Shown here one piece after another: positions 6,616-15,100 of a stretch of DNA of 36,444 nucleotides. This DNA is from an uncultured Eubacteriales bacterium (lineage in GTDB: Bacteria > Bacillota > Clostridia > Christensenellales > Aristaeellaceae): the NCBI GenBank assembly GCA_902790525.1, contig CADASI010000015.1, positions 1 to 36,444 on the forward strand, in the 5' to 3' direction. Under the pieces are notes generated by a model. The model had not been told where the DNA came from. It searched no databases and saw nothing but the letters and a program-made list of their open reading frames with translations. Position 1 is the stretch's first letter. Every line of letters starts with the position of its first letter. A program made the translations under genes and the position numbers.

Positions 6616-7839
6616 TGCGTCATACTCATCCTCATAGTCCGCCTTACCTGTCGCATGCTCGCCGCCCTCAAAGCTCCACGGGTCGCGCCTTTGCGCCTCC
6701 ACGTGGCCCATGCGCAGGCGCTCCAGCATGGTCAGCGTCTCCTCGCGGGCATCGTCGGACACCCACACCAGCCGGGTGGTGATGCCGGACTGCTGCATCC
6801 TCAGCGCCATGTCGGCGATGCGGGTGGTGAGCCGCGCGGTGACGAGCACCGCGCCGCCGGTGCGCTGCAACCGCCCCATCATCAGCATGAGCACGCGCTC
6901 ATAGTCGTAGGGGCTGTCGAAGGCCACCTTCAGCATGGCGTCGGCGAAGGCGGGAAAATCCGCCGGGAACTGCCCCGCCACCTCGCCGGGGTGGGCGTTG
7001 GTCAGCGGCATGCGCACGGGATAGCCCGCCTCGAGCTGGGCCTTGGCGGCGTCCAGGCTGGCCTCGCACACGCAGTCCTCGATGGACAGCTGCTGGTCCC
7101 TGAGCGTGGTCACGCGCTGCAGATCGGGGATGATCAGCGTGTCGGGCCGGGCGCTCTCCTCGTAGGTGCGCACCATCAGCTCGCGCTTGCGCAGGCTGAG
7201 CTTCCAGTGCACCTTCTTGAGCTCGTCGCCGTCCTGCCACTTGCGCACGTCCGAGGGCGAGGCGGTGTCCTCGGTGGCGGTGGAGCGAAACTCCGGCCCC
7301 ATGTCCGCGTTTTTCAGAAGCATCGGCGCGATGTCGGTCACCCTCGGGCACACCTCCATCCGCGCCAGCTTCGTCCCCGGCCGTCGGGACAGGCAGATCA
7401 TGCCGAACACGTCCTCGACGCTGATCTTCGTGATCCCGGCCTCGTACACCCCGCGGTGGGGGCATTGCAGCACCTGCCGGAAGGTGCGGGACACAAAGGG
7501 CGGGGTGGTGACGTTCACCGTCTGCGCGGCGGAATAGCCTGAGGGCACGCTCAGTTGCACCCGTATAGCCGACACCGGCAAAAGCGAGGCGTGGCGCACG
7601 GAGAACACCGTCATCAGCCTGTCGCCCCGGGTCACCCGCGCCTTGACGCCCTTCAATTCCAGTTTCACCGTGAAGAGCGTCCACGCCACCGATATCAGGC
7701 CCAGCAAGAGCATCGCCAGCATCATGTAGAACGCCAGGTAGTACAGCCGCGTGCCCGTGGAAAGCCCCGCCGAGAGCAGCGCCGCCATGCACAGCGCGTA
7801 GCCGACGCGGCGCGCGTTGAGTATGTTCATGGCGCTCAT
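6610..7839 (-). CDS. DUF58 domain membrane protein
   Basis: A 409-aa protein with two hydrophobic segments near residues 13-57, then a beta-rich region and the DUF58 signature at about 199-226 (VRKWQDGDELKKVHWK, then LMVRTYEE). DUF58 proteins are von Willebrand A-like and regularly accompany MoxR ATPases and transglutaminases. They are thought to be clients or partners of the ATPase. The ATG overlaps the MoxR stop by 4 bp (ATGA), showing operon structure and translational coupling. The C-terminus is strongly acidic. The stop codon coincides with the first unit of the downstream heptad array. Confidence 0.9.
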   Translation of the reverse strand: MSAMNILNARRVGYALCMAALLSAGLSTGTRLYYLAFYMMLAMLLLGLISVAWTLFTVKLELKGVKARVTRGDRLMTVFSVRHASLLPVSAIRVQLSVPSGYSAAQTVNVTTPPFVSRTFRQVLQCPHRGVYEAGITKISVEDVFGMICLSRRPGTKLARMEVCPRVTDIAPMLLKNADMGPEFRSTATEDTASPSDVRKWQDGDELKKVHWKLSLRKRELMVRTYEESARPDTLIIPDLQRVTTLRDQQLSIEDCVCEASLDAAKAQLEAGYPVRMPLTNAHPGEVAGQFPADFPAFADAMLKVAFDSPYDYERVLMLMMGRLQRTGGAVLVTARLTTRIADMALRMQQSGITTRLVWVSDDAREETLTMLERLRMGHVEAQRRDPWSFEGGEHATGKADYEDEYDAE

Positions 7840-8783
7840 TTCGCCTTGACCGGCACCTGCACCGATCCCATAACGTTGTTGAGCACCCGCTGGGCGGTCA
7901 TGTTGCGCATGCGGGCCTCGGGGGAGAGCACCAGCCGGTGGGCCAGCACGGGCTCGGCCATGGCCTGCACGTCCTCGGGCTTGACGTAATCGCGCCCGTC
8001 CAGCAGCGCGTGGGCCTGTGATGCACGCACCAGCGATATGGCCGCGCGGGTGGACACGCCCAGCTGCAACGCCCCGCTCTTTCGGGAGGCCGCCGCGATG
8101 CCGGACACGTACACCCTAATCTCCTTGGCGGCGTAGACCTTCTCCACCTCCTGCTGAAGCCGCACGATGTCGGAGCTTGTGCAGATGGGCTTTAAATCCT
8201 CCATGGGCCGGGCGGAGCCGGTGTAGCGCTCCAGTATGTCGGCCTCCTCCTCGGCGGTGGGATAGCCAATGGCGATGCGCATGAAGAAGCGGTCCAGCTG
8301 CGCCTCCGGCAGCGGGTAGGTACCCACGAAGTCCACCGGGTTCTGGGTCGCCAACACGATGAAGGGCCGGGGCATCTGGTAGGTCACGCCGTCCACGGAC
8401 ACCTGGCCCTCCTCCATGACCTCCAGAAGCGAGGACTGGGTCTTGGGCGAGGTGCGGTTGATCTCGTCGGCCAGCACGATCTGGCTCATGATCATGCCCG
8501 GGCGGTACTCCAGCTCGCCGGTCTTGAAGTTGGCCAGGGAAAAGCCGGTGATATCGGAGGGCGTGATGTCCGGAGTGAACTGTATCCGCTTGAACGAGCA
8601 GTCCAGCGACCGCGCCAGCGCGCTGGCCAGCGTGGTCTTGCCCACGCCGGGCACGTCCTCGATCAACACGTGGCCGCGGCACAGAAGCGCGATCATCATC
8701 AGCGCCACCGCGTCCTCCTTGCCCACGATCACCTTGCCCACGTTTTTCTTGAGCAGCTGCGCAAAGCGCTGTGTCACCTGCAT
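7836..8783 (-). CDS. MoxR-family AAA+ ATPase
   Basis: A cytoplasmic AAA+ ATPase, 315 aa from the chosen start. It has Walker A (VPGVGKTTL, Lys49), Walker B (IVLADEIN, Asp106-Glu107), sensor 1 in ATQNPVDF (Asn148), and an arginine finger candidate in LDRFFMR (Arg165). MoxR proteins act as chaperone-like ATPases for neighbouring von Willebrand A-type proteins; here DUF58 overlaps it by 4 bp. An in-frame TTG at 8816 would add 11 residues, but it falls at the predicted transcription start. The ATG at 8783 lies 7 nt after AAGGAGA, so it is preferred. ATG 8789 is too close to that site. Confidence 0.92.
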   Translation of the reverse strand: MQVTQRFAQLLKKNVGKVIVGKEDAVALMMIALLCRGHVLIEDVPGVGKTTLASALARSLDCSFKRIQFTPDITPSDITGFSLANFKTGELEYRPGMIMSQIVLADEINRTSPKTQSSLLEVMEEGQVSVDGVTYQMPRPFIVLATQNPVDFVGTYPLPEAQLDRFFMRIAIGYPTAEEEADILERYTGSARPMEDLKPICTSSDIVRLQQEVEKVYAAKEIRVYVSGIAAASRKSGALQLGVSTRAAISLVRASQAHALLDGRDYVKPEDVQAMAEPVLAHRLVLSPEARMRNMTAQRVLNNVMGSVQVPVKAK

Positions 8784-8820
8784 AGCCATGTCTCCTTGCA
8801 ACTCAAACTGATCCAACCTA

Positions 8821-8849
8821 AGTATACATTTTCATCCCGGGAAACACAA
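8821..8849 (-). promoter_or_regulatory. Predicted promoter of the MoxR-DUF58-transglutaminase cluster
   Basis: On the minus strand TTGTGT (8849-8844) and TATACT (8826-8821) are 17 bp apart. Transcription would start near 8814, consistent with translation from 8783. Confidence 0.5.
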
Positions 8850-8856
8850 GGAAATC

Positions 8857-8885
8857 TGTGCAAAACCGCAAACCTGTGCTATAAT
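8857..8885 (+). promoter_or_regulatory. Predicted acpS promoter
   Basis: A consensus TATAAT (8880-8885) carries the extended -10 dinucleotide TG at 8877-8878. The -35 candidate TGTGCA (8857-8862), 17 bp upstream, is weak. It is back-to-back with the MoxR promoter. Confidence 0.6.
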
Positions 8886-8931
8886 ATTAAAAAACGTGTC
8901 TTATTTGGGCCAAATTGTGGGGGGATTGTCG

Positions 8932-9327
8932 GTGATTTTGGGCATCGGACTTGACCTGTGCGACATCGGGCGCATCGAGAAGGCCATCGAAAAGGAGCAC
9001 TTTCTCGAGAGGGTGTTCACCGAGTGCGAGCGGGCGCGCATACTGGCCGCCCGGGGCGCGCGCCGGGGCGAGATCGCCGCGGGCATGTTCGCCGCGAAGG
9101 AGGCCGTGGCGAAGGCCCTGGGCACGGGCTTCGCGGGCTTCGGCCCCGACGCCGTAGAGATCCTGCCCGACGAAAACGGCCGCCCCGCCTGCACGCTGTA
9201 TAAACACGCCCTTGCGCTCGCGGGAGACGCCCGCGTGCACGTCACCGTCACCCACGAGTCCGGCTTCGCCGCCGCGACGGCGATAATTGAGAGTGGAGAG
9301 TGCAGAGTGGAGAGTGGAGATTTATAG
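8932..9327 (+). CDS. acpS: Holo-[acyl-carrier-protein] synthase
   Basis: Transfers the 4'-phosphopantetheine arm from CoA to apo-ACP, needed for fatty acid synthesis. It is 131 aa from a GTG at 8932, with GGGGGG about 7 nt upstream. A farther GTG at 8896 sits at the predicted transcription start and is disfavoured. Family motifs are the N-terminal [12 protein letters not shown] (Mg2+-binding Asp) and [15 protein letters not shown] (catalytic Glu/Lys region). [17 protein letters not shown] forms the last strands. The protein should end about there. The final residues ([11 protein letters not shown]) and stop are encoded by GAGAGTG heptads of the downstream repeat. It precedes the NAD(P)HX repair gene, a common Firmicute neighbourhood. 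Confidence 0.92.
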   Translation: MILGIGLDLCDIGRIEKAIEKEHFLERVFTECERARILAARGARRGEIAAGMFAAKEAVAKALGTGFAGFGPDAVEILPDENGRPACTLYKHALALAGDARVHVTVTHESGFAAATAIIESGECRVESGDL

Positions 9328-9433
9328 TGCCTGGGAACGGCATCGCTTCGCGGGAACAGCGCTATGGTTCCCACAAGACATCTGTGCGCGGCTGACTGTA
9401 TCTCCACTCTCCACTCTCAACTCTCCACACTCC
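9289..9433. repeat. Composite inverted heptad element, locus C
   Basis: The left arm of GAGAGTG/CAGAGTG units (9289-9320) overlaps the 3' end of acpS. The right arm of CCACTCT/CAACTCT units (9401-9433) ends at the ribosome binding site of the next gene. The core between them contains the inverted pair TGGGAAC (9332-9338) and GTTCCCA (9367-9373). It has the same plan as loci A, B and D, in the GAGAGTG family. Confidence 0.8.
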
Positions 9434-9446
9434 AAAGGAGGTTCCA

Positions 9447-10928
9447 ATGATCCCACTCATCACCCCCGCCGACATGCGGGACATGGAGCGGCGCTACTTC
9501 GGGGCGACCGGTACGGCGTCCATCGCGCTGATGGAGGTCGCCGCCCGGGCGCTTTGCGACGCGCTCCTCGCGCGCTACGGCGCGGACCGGACGTATTGCT
9601 TCGCCTGCGGCCCCGGCGGCAACGGCGGCGACGGCTACGCCTGCGCCCGGATGATTCGGCAGGCGGGCGGGCGGGCGGCCGTCGTGTCCGCGGCGGAGCC
9701 GACCTCCCCGGACGCCGCGGAGAACCTGCGCCGCGCCCGGGAAACCGGCGTGCCCGAGGCCCCCGATGGCCGCCCGGACGTCTGGGTGGACGCGCTGTAC
9801 GGCACGGGCCTGTCCCGCGCGCCCGCCGGCCCCGCCGCCGACCTCATCCGGCGCATCAACGCCGACCGCGCGCGGGGCAGCGCCGTGGTGGCGGTGGACA
9901 TCCCCTCCGGGCTGAACGGGCTGACCGGCGTGGCGTATGACCCCTGCGTCGTCGCCGACGTGACCGTCGCCTTCCAGTACGCCAAGCCCGGCTGCTTCCT
10001 AGCGGACGGCCTGGACGCTTCGGGGGAGGTCGTGACGCCGGACATCGGCATCCCCGCGTCCTTTTACCCCGCGGGAAGCCCCGCGCTTGCGGAGGACGCC
10101 GACGCCCGTGCCGCTCTGCCGAAGCGCCCCCGCAACTTCCACAAGGGCATGGCGGGGCACCTGCTGATCGTGGCCGGCAGCTTCGGCATGGCGGGCGCGG
10201 CGGCGATGTGCGCGCAGTCGGCCCTGCGCACCGGGGCGGGGCTGACCACCGTGGCCTGTCCCGCCTCCGTCGTGCCGATATTGCAGACCCTCGCCCCCTG
10301 CGCCATGTGCGTGCCCCTGTCCGAGCGGGACGGCGCCCTGGCCCCGGAGGCCGCGGCGGTGCTTCGGGACCTGCTGCCCGGCAAGAGCGCCGTCGTGTGC
10401 GGGTGCGGGCTTTCCCGGCGGGCCGCGCCGGAGGTGATCGACGTCCTGCTGAACGGCGGCGCGCCCACGCTGTTCGACGCCGACGCGCTGAACCTGATCG
10501 CCGAGCATCCCAACCTCAAGGCGTCCCTGCGCCCGCGCCACCTGCTGACCCCCCACCCCGGCGAGGCCCGGCGGCTGCTTAACCACCCGCTGACCGATCC
10601 CCTCGCCGACGCCCGGGCGCTGGCCGGGCTGGGCGCGCGGGCGCTTCTGAAGGGCGCGGCCACCGTGATCATGGCGGAGGATGGGCCGGTGATCTCCGCA
10701 AAGGGGACCAGCGGCATGGCCAAGGGCGGCAGCGGCGACTGCCTGTCCGGCATCATCGGGGCGCTGATGGCCCAGAACCCCTCCCTCGACCCCGCCGAAT
10801 GCGCCGTGGCGGGCTGCCTGCTGCACGGCGCGGCGGGCGAGCTGGCCCGCGCGCGCAGGGGGGTGCGCGGCATGACCCCCGCGGATTTGATTGACGCGCT
10901 GCCGGAGGTCCTGAGGCGCTATGAATGA
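9447..10928 (+). CDS. nnr: Bifunctional NAD(P)HX epimerase / ADP-dependent dehydratase
   Basis: A 493-aa fusion that repairs damaged hydrated NAD(P)H. The N-terminal YjeF_N epimerase domain (1-210) shows CGPGGNGGDGYACARM, VDALYGTGLSR and VDIPSGLNGLTG. The C-terminal carbohydrate-kinase-like dehydratase domain (about 230-490) shows HKGMAGHLLIVAGS, LRTGAGLTTVACP, the LTPHPGEARR motif near 367-375 and the nucleotide-binding GMAKGGSGDCLSG near 420-432. The start has a perfect AAAGGAGG 5 nt upstream (9434-9441). It ends inside the next gene (8-bp overlap), so the three downstream-linked genes form a tight cluster. Length and domain order match typical bacterial fusions. Confidence 0.95.
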   Translation: MIPLITPADMRDMERRYFGATGTASIALMEVAARALCDALLARYGADRTYCFACGPGGNGGDGYACARMIRQAGGRAAVVSAAEPTSPDAAENLRRARETGVPEAPDGRPDVWVDALYGTGLSRAPAGPAADLIRRINADRARGSAVVAVDIPSGLNGLTGVAYDPCVVADVTVAFQYAKPGCFLADGLDASGEVVTPDIGIPASFYPAGSPALAEDADARAALPKRPRNFHKGMAGHLLIVAGSFGMAGAAAMCAQSALRTGAGLTTVACPASVVPILQTLAPCAMCVPLSERDGALAPEAAAVLRDLLPGKSAVVCGCGLSRRAAPEVIDVLLNGGAPTLFDADALNLIAEHPNLKASLRPRHLLTPHPGEARRLLNHPLTDPLADARALAGLGARALLKGAATVIMAEDGPVISAKGTSGMAKGGSGDCLSGIIGALMAQNPSLDPAECAVAGCLLHGAAGELARARRGVRGMTPADLIDALPEVLRRYE

Positions 10929-11382
10929 CTTCGCGCGCAGGCTCCGCGACGCCGCCCGCGCCCGGCTGCCGGAGGGCGCGTTCCTGCGGCGGGACCGGGG
11001 CGACGCCCTGTACGTCACCGACGCCCCCCTGCGGGGCGGGAAGGTCGACTGGGCCGCGGCGGGGTTCATCTGCCGGGAAGCGGAGGGCCTCGCCCGGCTG
11101 ACCCCGTCGGCGGTGTGGCTTGCCCGGCTGGAGGCGCGCTACCCCGAGCCTCCCGACCCCCTGTGCCGCGCCCTCCGGCGGTTCTCCGGTCCCCCGGACG
11201 CCGCCGTCCTTGAGCTGTTCGCCCGGGCCGTGAAGCAGCTGGACGGCGGCGAACGCGACCCCCGGTATTCCCGCGACCTGCGGCAGCGCGCTGCCGTGTG
11301 CCTGCGAGAGCACATCCCTGGCGGCGGGCTGTACGCCTGCGCGCTGGCGAACTATCTGATTGAAAAGGAGCGAGGACTATGA
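10921..11382 (+). CDS. Hypothetical protein, 153 aa
   Basis: Not recognised. The protein is soluble-looking, Arg- and Ala-rich, with no signal peptide or membrane segment. Features are an N-terminal charged helix (NDFARRLRDAARARLPEG), a central AAGFICREAEGLARLTPSAVWL stretch that could form helices, and a C-terminal helix ending YACALANYLIEKERGL. It overlaps the upstream nnr gene by 8 bp and the downstream hydrolase gene by 4 bp (ATGA). It must therefore be translated with them, which supports a real gene despite strong GC bias producing open frames on both strands. A role linked to cofactor repair or the hydrolase would be guesswork. Confidence 0.65.
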   Translation: MNDFARRLRDAARARLPEGAFLRRDRGDALYVTDAPLRGGKVDWAAAGFICREAEGLARLTPSAVWLARLEARYPEPPDPLCRALRRFSGPPDAAVLELFARAVKQLDGGERDPRYSRDLRQRAAVCLREHIPGGGLYACALANYLIEKERGL

Positions 11383-12002
11383 AACTTCAATGGCTGGGAC
11401 ACGCCTGCTTTGCCATCACGCTGAGCGACGGCCGCGTGATCGTCACCGACCCCTACGACGATTCGGTGGGCTATCCCCCGCTGCACGTCAGGGCCGACAT
11501 CGTGCTGTCGAGTCACGACCACTTTGACCACAACTACTTTGCCGCCGTGGCGGGCGAGCCGGAGATCATCAACAAGCCCGGCGTGTACGCGCGCGGCGGC
11601 GCGACCATCACCGGCGTGGCCAGCTTCCACGACGAGGTCCGCGGCGCGAAGCGGGGCGACAACGTGATATTTGCCGTGCAGGACGGGGACATGAAGCTCG
11701 TCCACCTGGGCGATTTGGGCCACCAGCCCGACACCGACGCCCAGAAGGCGATACTGCGCGACGTGGACGTGCTGCTCATCCCCATCGGCGGCACCTTCAC
11801 CCTCACCACCGCGGAGGCGCTTGAGCTCATAAAGACCTATAAGCCCCGCGCCGCCGTCGCCATGCACTACCGCAACAAGTACTGCCACTTCACCGTCGCC
11901 GACTGCGCCGAGTTCGTCGCCGCCACCCATGCCCAGACCCTGCCCAACGCCGTGACACTGTCCAAGGGCGCGTTGGAGGGGTGCTATGTGATGGAGATTT
12001 AA
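11379..12002 (+). CDS. Metallo-beta-lactamase-fold metal-dependent hydrolase
   Basis: A 207-aa cytoplasmic protein of the UlaG/YtkL-like branch (COG2220) of the metallo-beta-lactamase fold. The HxHxDH signature is present as His46, His48, Asp50, His51 (SSHDHFDHN). A second metal-ligand region is seen in VHLGDLGHQP, and AVAMHYRNKY supplies a C-terminal His. It starts with MKLQWLGHACFAI, the standard beginning of this group. The ATG overlaps the upstream stop by 4 bp. Substrate is not predictable; members include L-ascorbate-6-phosphate lactonase and many uncharacterised hydrolases. A terminator follows. Confidence 0.88.
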   Translation: MKLQWLGHACFAITLSDGRVIVTDPYDDSVGYPPLHVRADIVLSSHDHFDHNYFAAVAGEPEIINKPGVYARGGATITGVASFHDEVRGAKRGDNVIFAVQDGDMKLVHLGDLGHQPDTDAQKAILRDVDVLLIPIGGTFTLTTAEALELIKTYKPRAAVAMHYRNKYCHFTVADCAEFVAATHAQTLPNAVTLSKGALEGCYVMEI

Positions 12003-12013
12003 TCTGCGAGAAT

Positions 12014-12057
12014 AACCCGGGCCCGCCCGCGCTTCGTGGGCAAAACCCGGGTTTTTC
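12014..12057 (+). terminator. Rho-independent terminator after the acpS cluster
   Basis: AACCCGGG (12014-12021) pairs with CCCGGGTT (12046-12053). An inner GCCC/GGGC stem lies around a TTCG-containing loop, followed by a T-run. Confidence 0.85.
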
Positions 12058-12090
12058 TGTGTCATACGCCGTTCGTAACCGAATGGTATC

Positions 12091-12119
12091 TTGTTCCAGC
12101 CGCGAAATCCTGCTATAAT
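12091..12119 (+). promoter_or_regulatory. Predicted promoter of the transglutaminase-domain surface protein
   Basis: TTGTTC (12091-12096) and consensus TATAAT (12114-12119) are 17 bp apart, with an extended TG at 12111-12112. Confidence 0.75.
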
Positions 12120-12169
12120 ATGTACGGAATGACAAATTCTGCATTGACTGTTATCAGGAGGAAACGACT

Positions 12170-15100
12170 GTGAAATATACCGTCAAGCGGGCCCTGGCGC
12201 TGCTGATCGCGCTGCTGCTGGCCCTGCCGGCGCTCGCGTCCGCGGAGGACGTGGCCCTCCCCGCCGGGGAGGCGCCCGTCGAGGACGTCCCGGCGGATCA
12301 GGATTTCGCGGAAACGGCGGATCCGGTCGTCACGGAGCCCGCGGCGTTCGGGGAGGCCGCCGAGGAAACCGCCTGGGAGGAAGCCGGGGAGGCCGCCGAA
12401 CCGGCGGACGATGTGGCGGACGATGCGCCGGACGATGCGGCAAACGACGAACCCGCCGAAGAAACCGCCGACGAACCCGTCGCCGAAGCCAACCCCGAAC
12501 CCACCGAAGAAACCGCCGAAGAAGCCGCCGAAGAAACCGCCGACGAAGGCTTCGACGAGGCCGACGACGAAGTCATCGTCACGGCGCCCGCCGAGCCGGA
12601 GGTGGCGGAGGCCCCCGAGCTGGAGCTCGCGGAGGAAACAGAGGAGGCCGACGGCCAGGTCCTGTGGGAGAGCGGCGAGGAGCTGCCCGGGGAAGCGCCC
12701 CTGCTGACGGCCGAGCTGCCCTCCGAGCCGGAGGTCGTCAGCTCAGCCTGGGACGACGGGGACAACGACGCGCTGCTGGACGCCTACGTGCAGCGGATGA
12801 TCGACGACTCCCTGGGCATTTCCGCGCCGATGCCGCTGCCCGAGGCCGGCACGGTGCTGACGGGCATGGACAGCGTCGTCTACGACATTCTGAAATCCGA
12901 GGTCACCCGGGTGGCCGCGGGCGAGCTGTCGAGCAGCGTATTCATCATCTCCGAGGAAACGCTGCGGGCGAAGGGCGTCGATCTCGGCCCATGGACGGCG
13001 GAATCGCTTCATGTGAGCCAGGTCATCTACAACGATAATGGAATTACCAGAATTACCAGGGAGGCGATGGACGCCATCTCGAAGATCACGGTTTTCAATC
13101 TCAGCAATGTGATCTACGCCCTCCTGGCGGATTGCCCCAGCGAGCTGTACTGGTACAACAAGACCAAGGGGATTATCAGCCAAAAACCCACGGGCATGAC
13201 CGTGGGCGGCAGGACGGTGGGGGGAGAATACCAACTGTACTACACGACCTCCTACAGCATCACGCTTTCCATGTCGGTTTCGGTGGATTACCAAGCCTCC
13301 GGCGAGTACACCGTCAACGCGGATAAGGTCACCACCGCCAAGAGAGCGCTCGAAAACGCCGCGCAAATCGTGGAGAGCAACCAGACGGGCAGCGTCCGCG
13401 ACCGCCTGACCGCGTACAAAAATGCAATCTGCGAAAGGGTCACCTACGATCACGCCGCCATTAACAACAACGCGCCCTACGGCGATCCCTGGCAGCTGAT
13501 CCACGTCTTTGACGGCGACCCCAATACCAACGTGGTGTGCGAGGGCTATTCCAAGGCGTTCAAGTACCTTTTCGACCTCTCCGGTTTCGACGATCCCTAC
13601 GACTGCCTGCTCGTCGTCGGCAAGATGAACGGCGGCAATCACATGTGGAACATCGTCCACATGGAGGACGGCGGGAACTACCTCGTCGACGTGACCAACT
13701 GCGACGTAGGCTCCGTGGGCGATCCGGACAAGCTGTTCATGGTACACAACGGCACCGGCTCCGCGGACCAAGGCTATACGTTCCATGTGGGTGGGAAGGA
13801 TGTCGTCTATCTGTACAACGACACTATCCGCAATACCTTCAGCGACGCCCAGCTGACCCTGTCCACCCATGCGTACGACGCCGTTAAATCGGCTGTCAGC
13901 ATTCGCGACGGCATCGAGCACGGCACGGTGTCCGCGAGTCCGACCGAGGCCTACGCGGGCGAGATCGTCACGCTGACGTTCACGCCAGATAAGGGCTACG
14001 AGCCGGATCCGGACAGCCTGACGTTCAGCTACGACGACGGCGCGACACAGACCCGGGCCATCAGCAGCAACCACCGCTTCTTCATGCCCGCCTACCCGGT
14101 CACCGTCAACGCCGCGTTCCGGTTGATCCCCGCGACCGTTCCGACCTTCAGCGCACAGCCGCAGGGCCTGAGCCTGACCTACGGCGGCGCCCAGAGCGCC
14201 GCGCTGCACGTGGACGTGAACCCCATCGACGGCCACGAACTGTCGTACCAGTGGTATGTCAACGGGACCAACAGCGCTACGGGCGGCACGGCCATCGACG
14301 GCGCGACCGCCGCCGACCTCACGATCGTGGACCTGGGCATGGGGACGAAGTATTACTACTGTACCGTGACCGCCACGCGCCTTGACAACGGCCTGACGGC
14401 GACCGCGACGACCGCGCCGACGCCGGTCAGCGTCGCCAGGGCGTCCCTGACCGTGACGGCGAAGCCCCACGCCATCACCTACGGCGACGACCCGGCGAAC
14501 GGCGGTGTCGCTTTCTACGGCTTTGTCAACGACGAGAACGAGAGCGCGCTGAACGGCACGCTGGCGTATGAATACAGCTACGCCCGCTACGGCGACGTCG
14601 GCGAGTACGCCATCACCCCCAAGGGGCTGACCTCGAACAACTATGACATCACCTTCGTCTCCGGCGCGCTGACCGTCAACCCGAAGACGCTGACCGTGAA
14701 CTGGTCCGAGACGCCGCTGGTCTTCAATGGCGCGCCCCAGGCGCCGGAAGCCACCCTCTCCGGGATCGTGAACGGGGACGCCGTGGCCGTCGCCGTGGCC
14801 GGGAGCCGGACCGACGCCGGGACGGGCTACACCGCCACCGCGTCGCTGACGGGCGACAAGGCGGGCAACTACGCGCTGCCCGCGAACGCCGGGATGACCT
14901 TCTCCATCGGCAAGGCGGCGGCTCGGAGCCTCGGGAATGTGGCGCTGGTCAGAACCTATGCCGCCACCGCCATCGAGGCGACCGTCGCCGGACAGATGCC
15001 CGACAACGCCGGGGCGCTGAGCTACGCGAAGGGCACGAAGAGCACGTCCGGCAGCGTCGTCATCGGTTCGTGGAGCGTCGACGCCGCCACCGGCGCGGTG

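Noticed and set aside
8784-8816. Longer MoxR start at TTG 8816
   Set aside because: It coincides with the predicted transcription start and lacks a ribosome site, whereas ATG 8783 has AAGGAGA at good spacing.
8896-8931. Longer AcpS start at GTG 8896
   Set aside because: It lies at the predicted transcription start, and AcpS homology begins only at the GTG at 8932, which has its own G-rich ribosome site.
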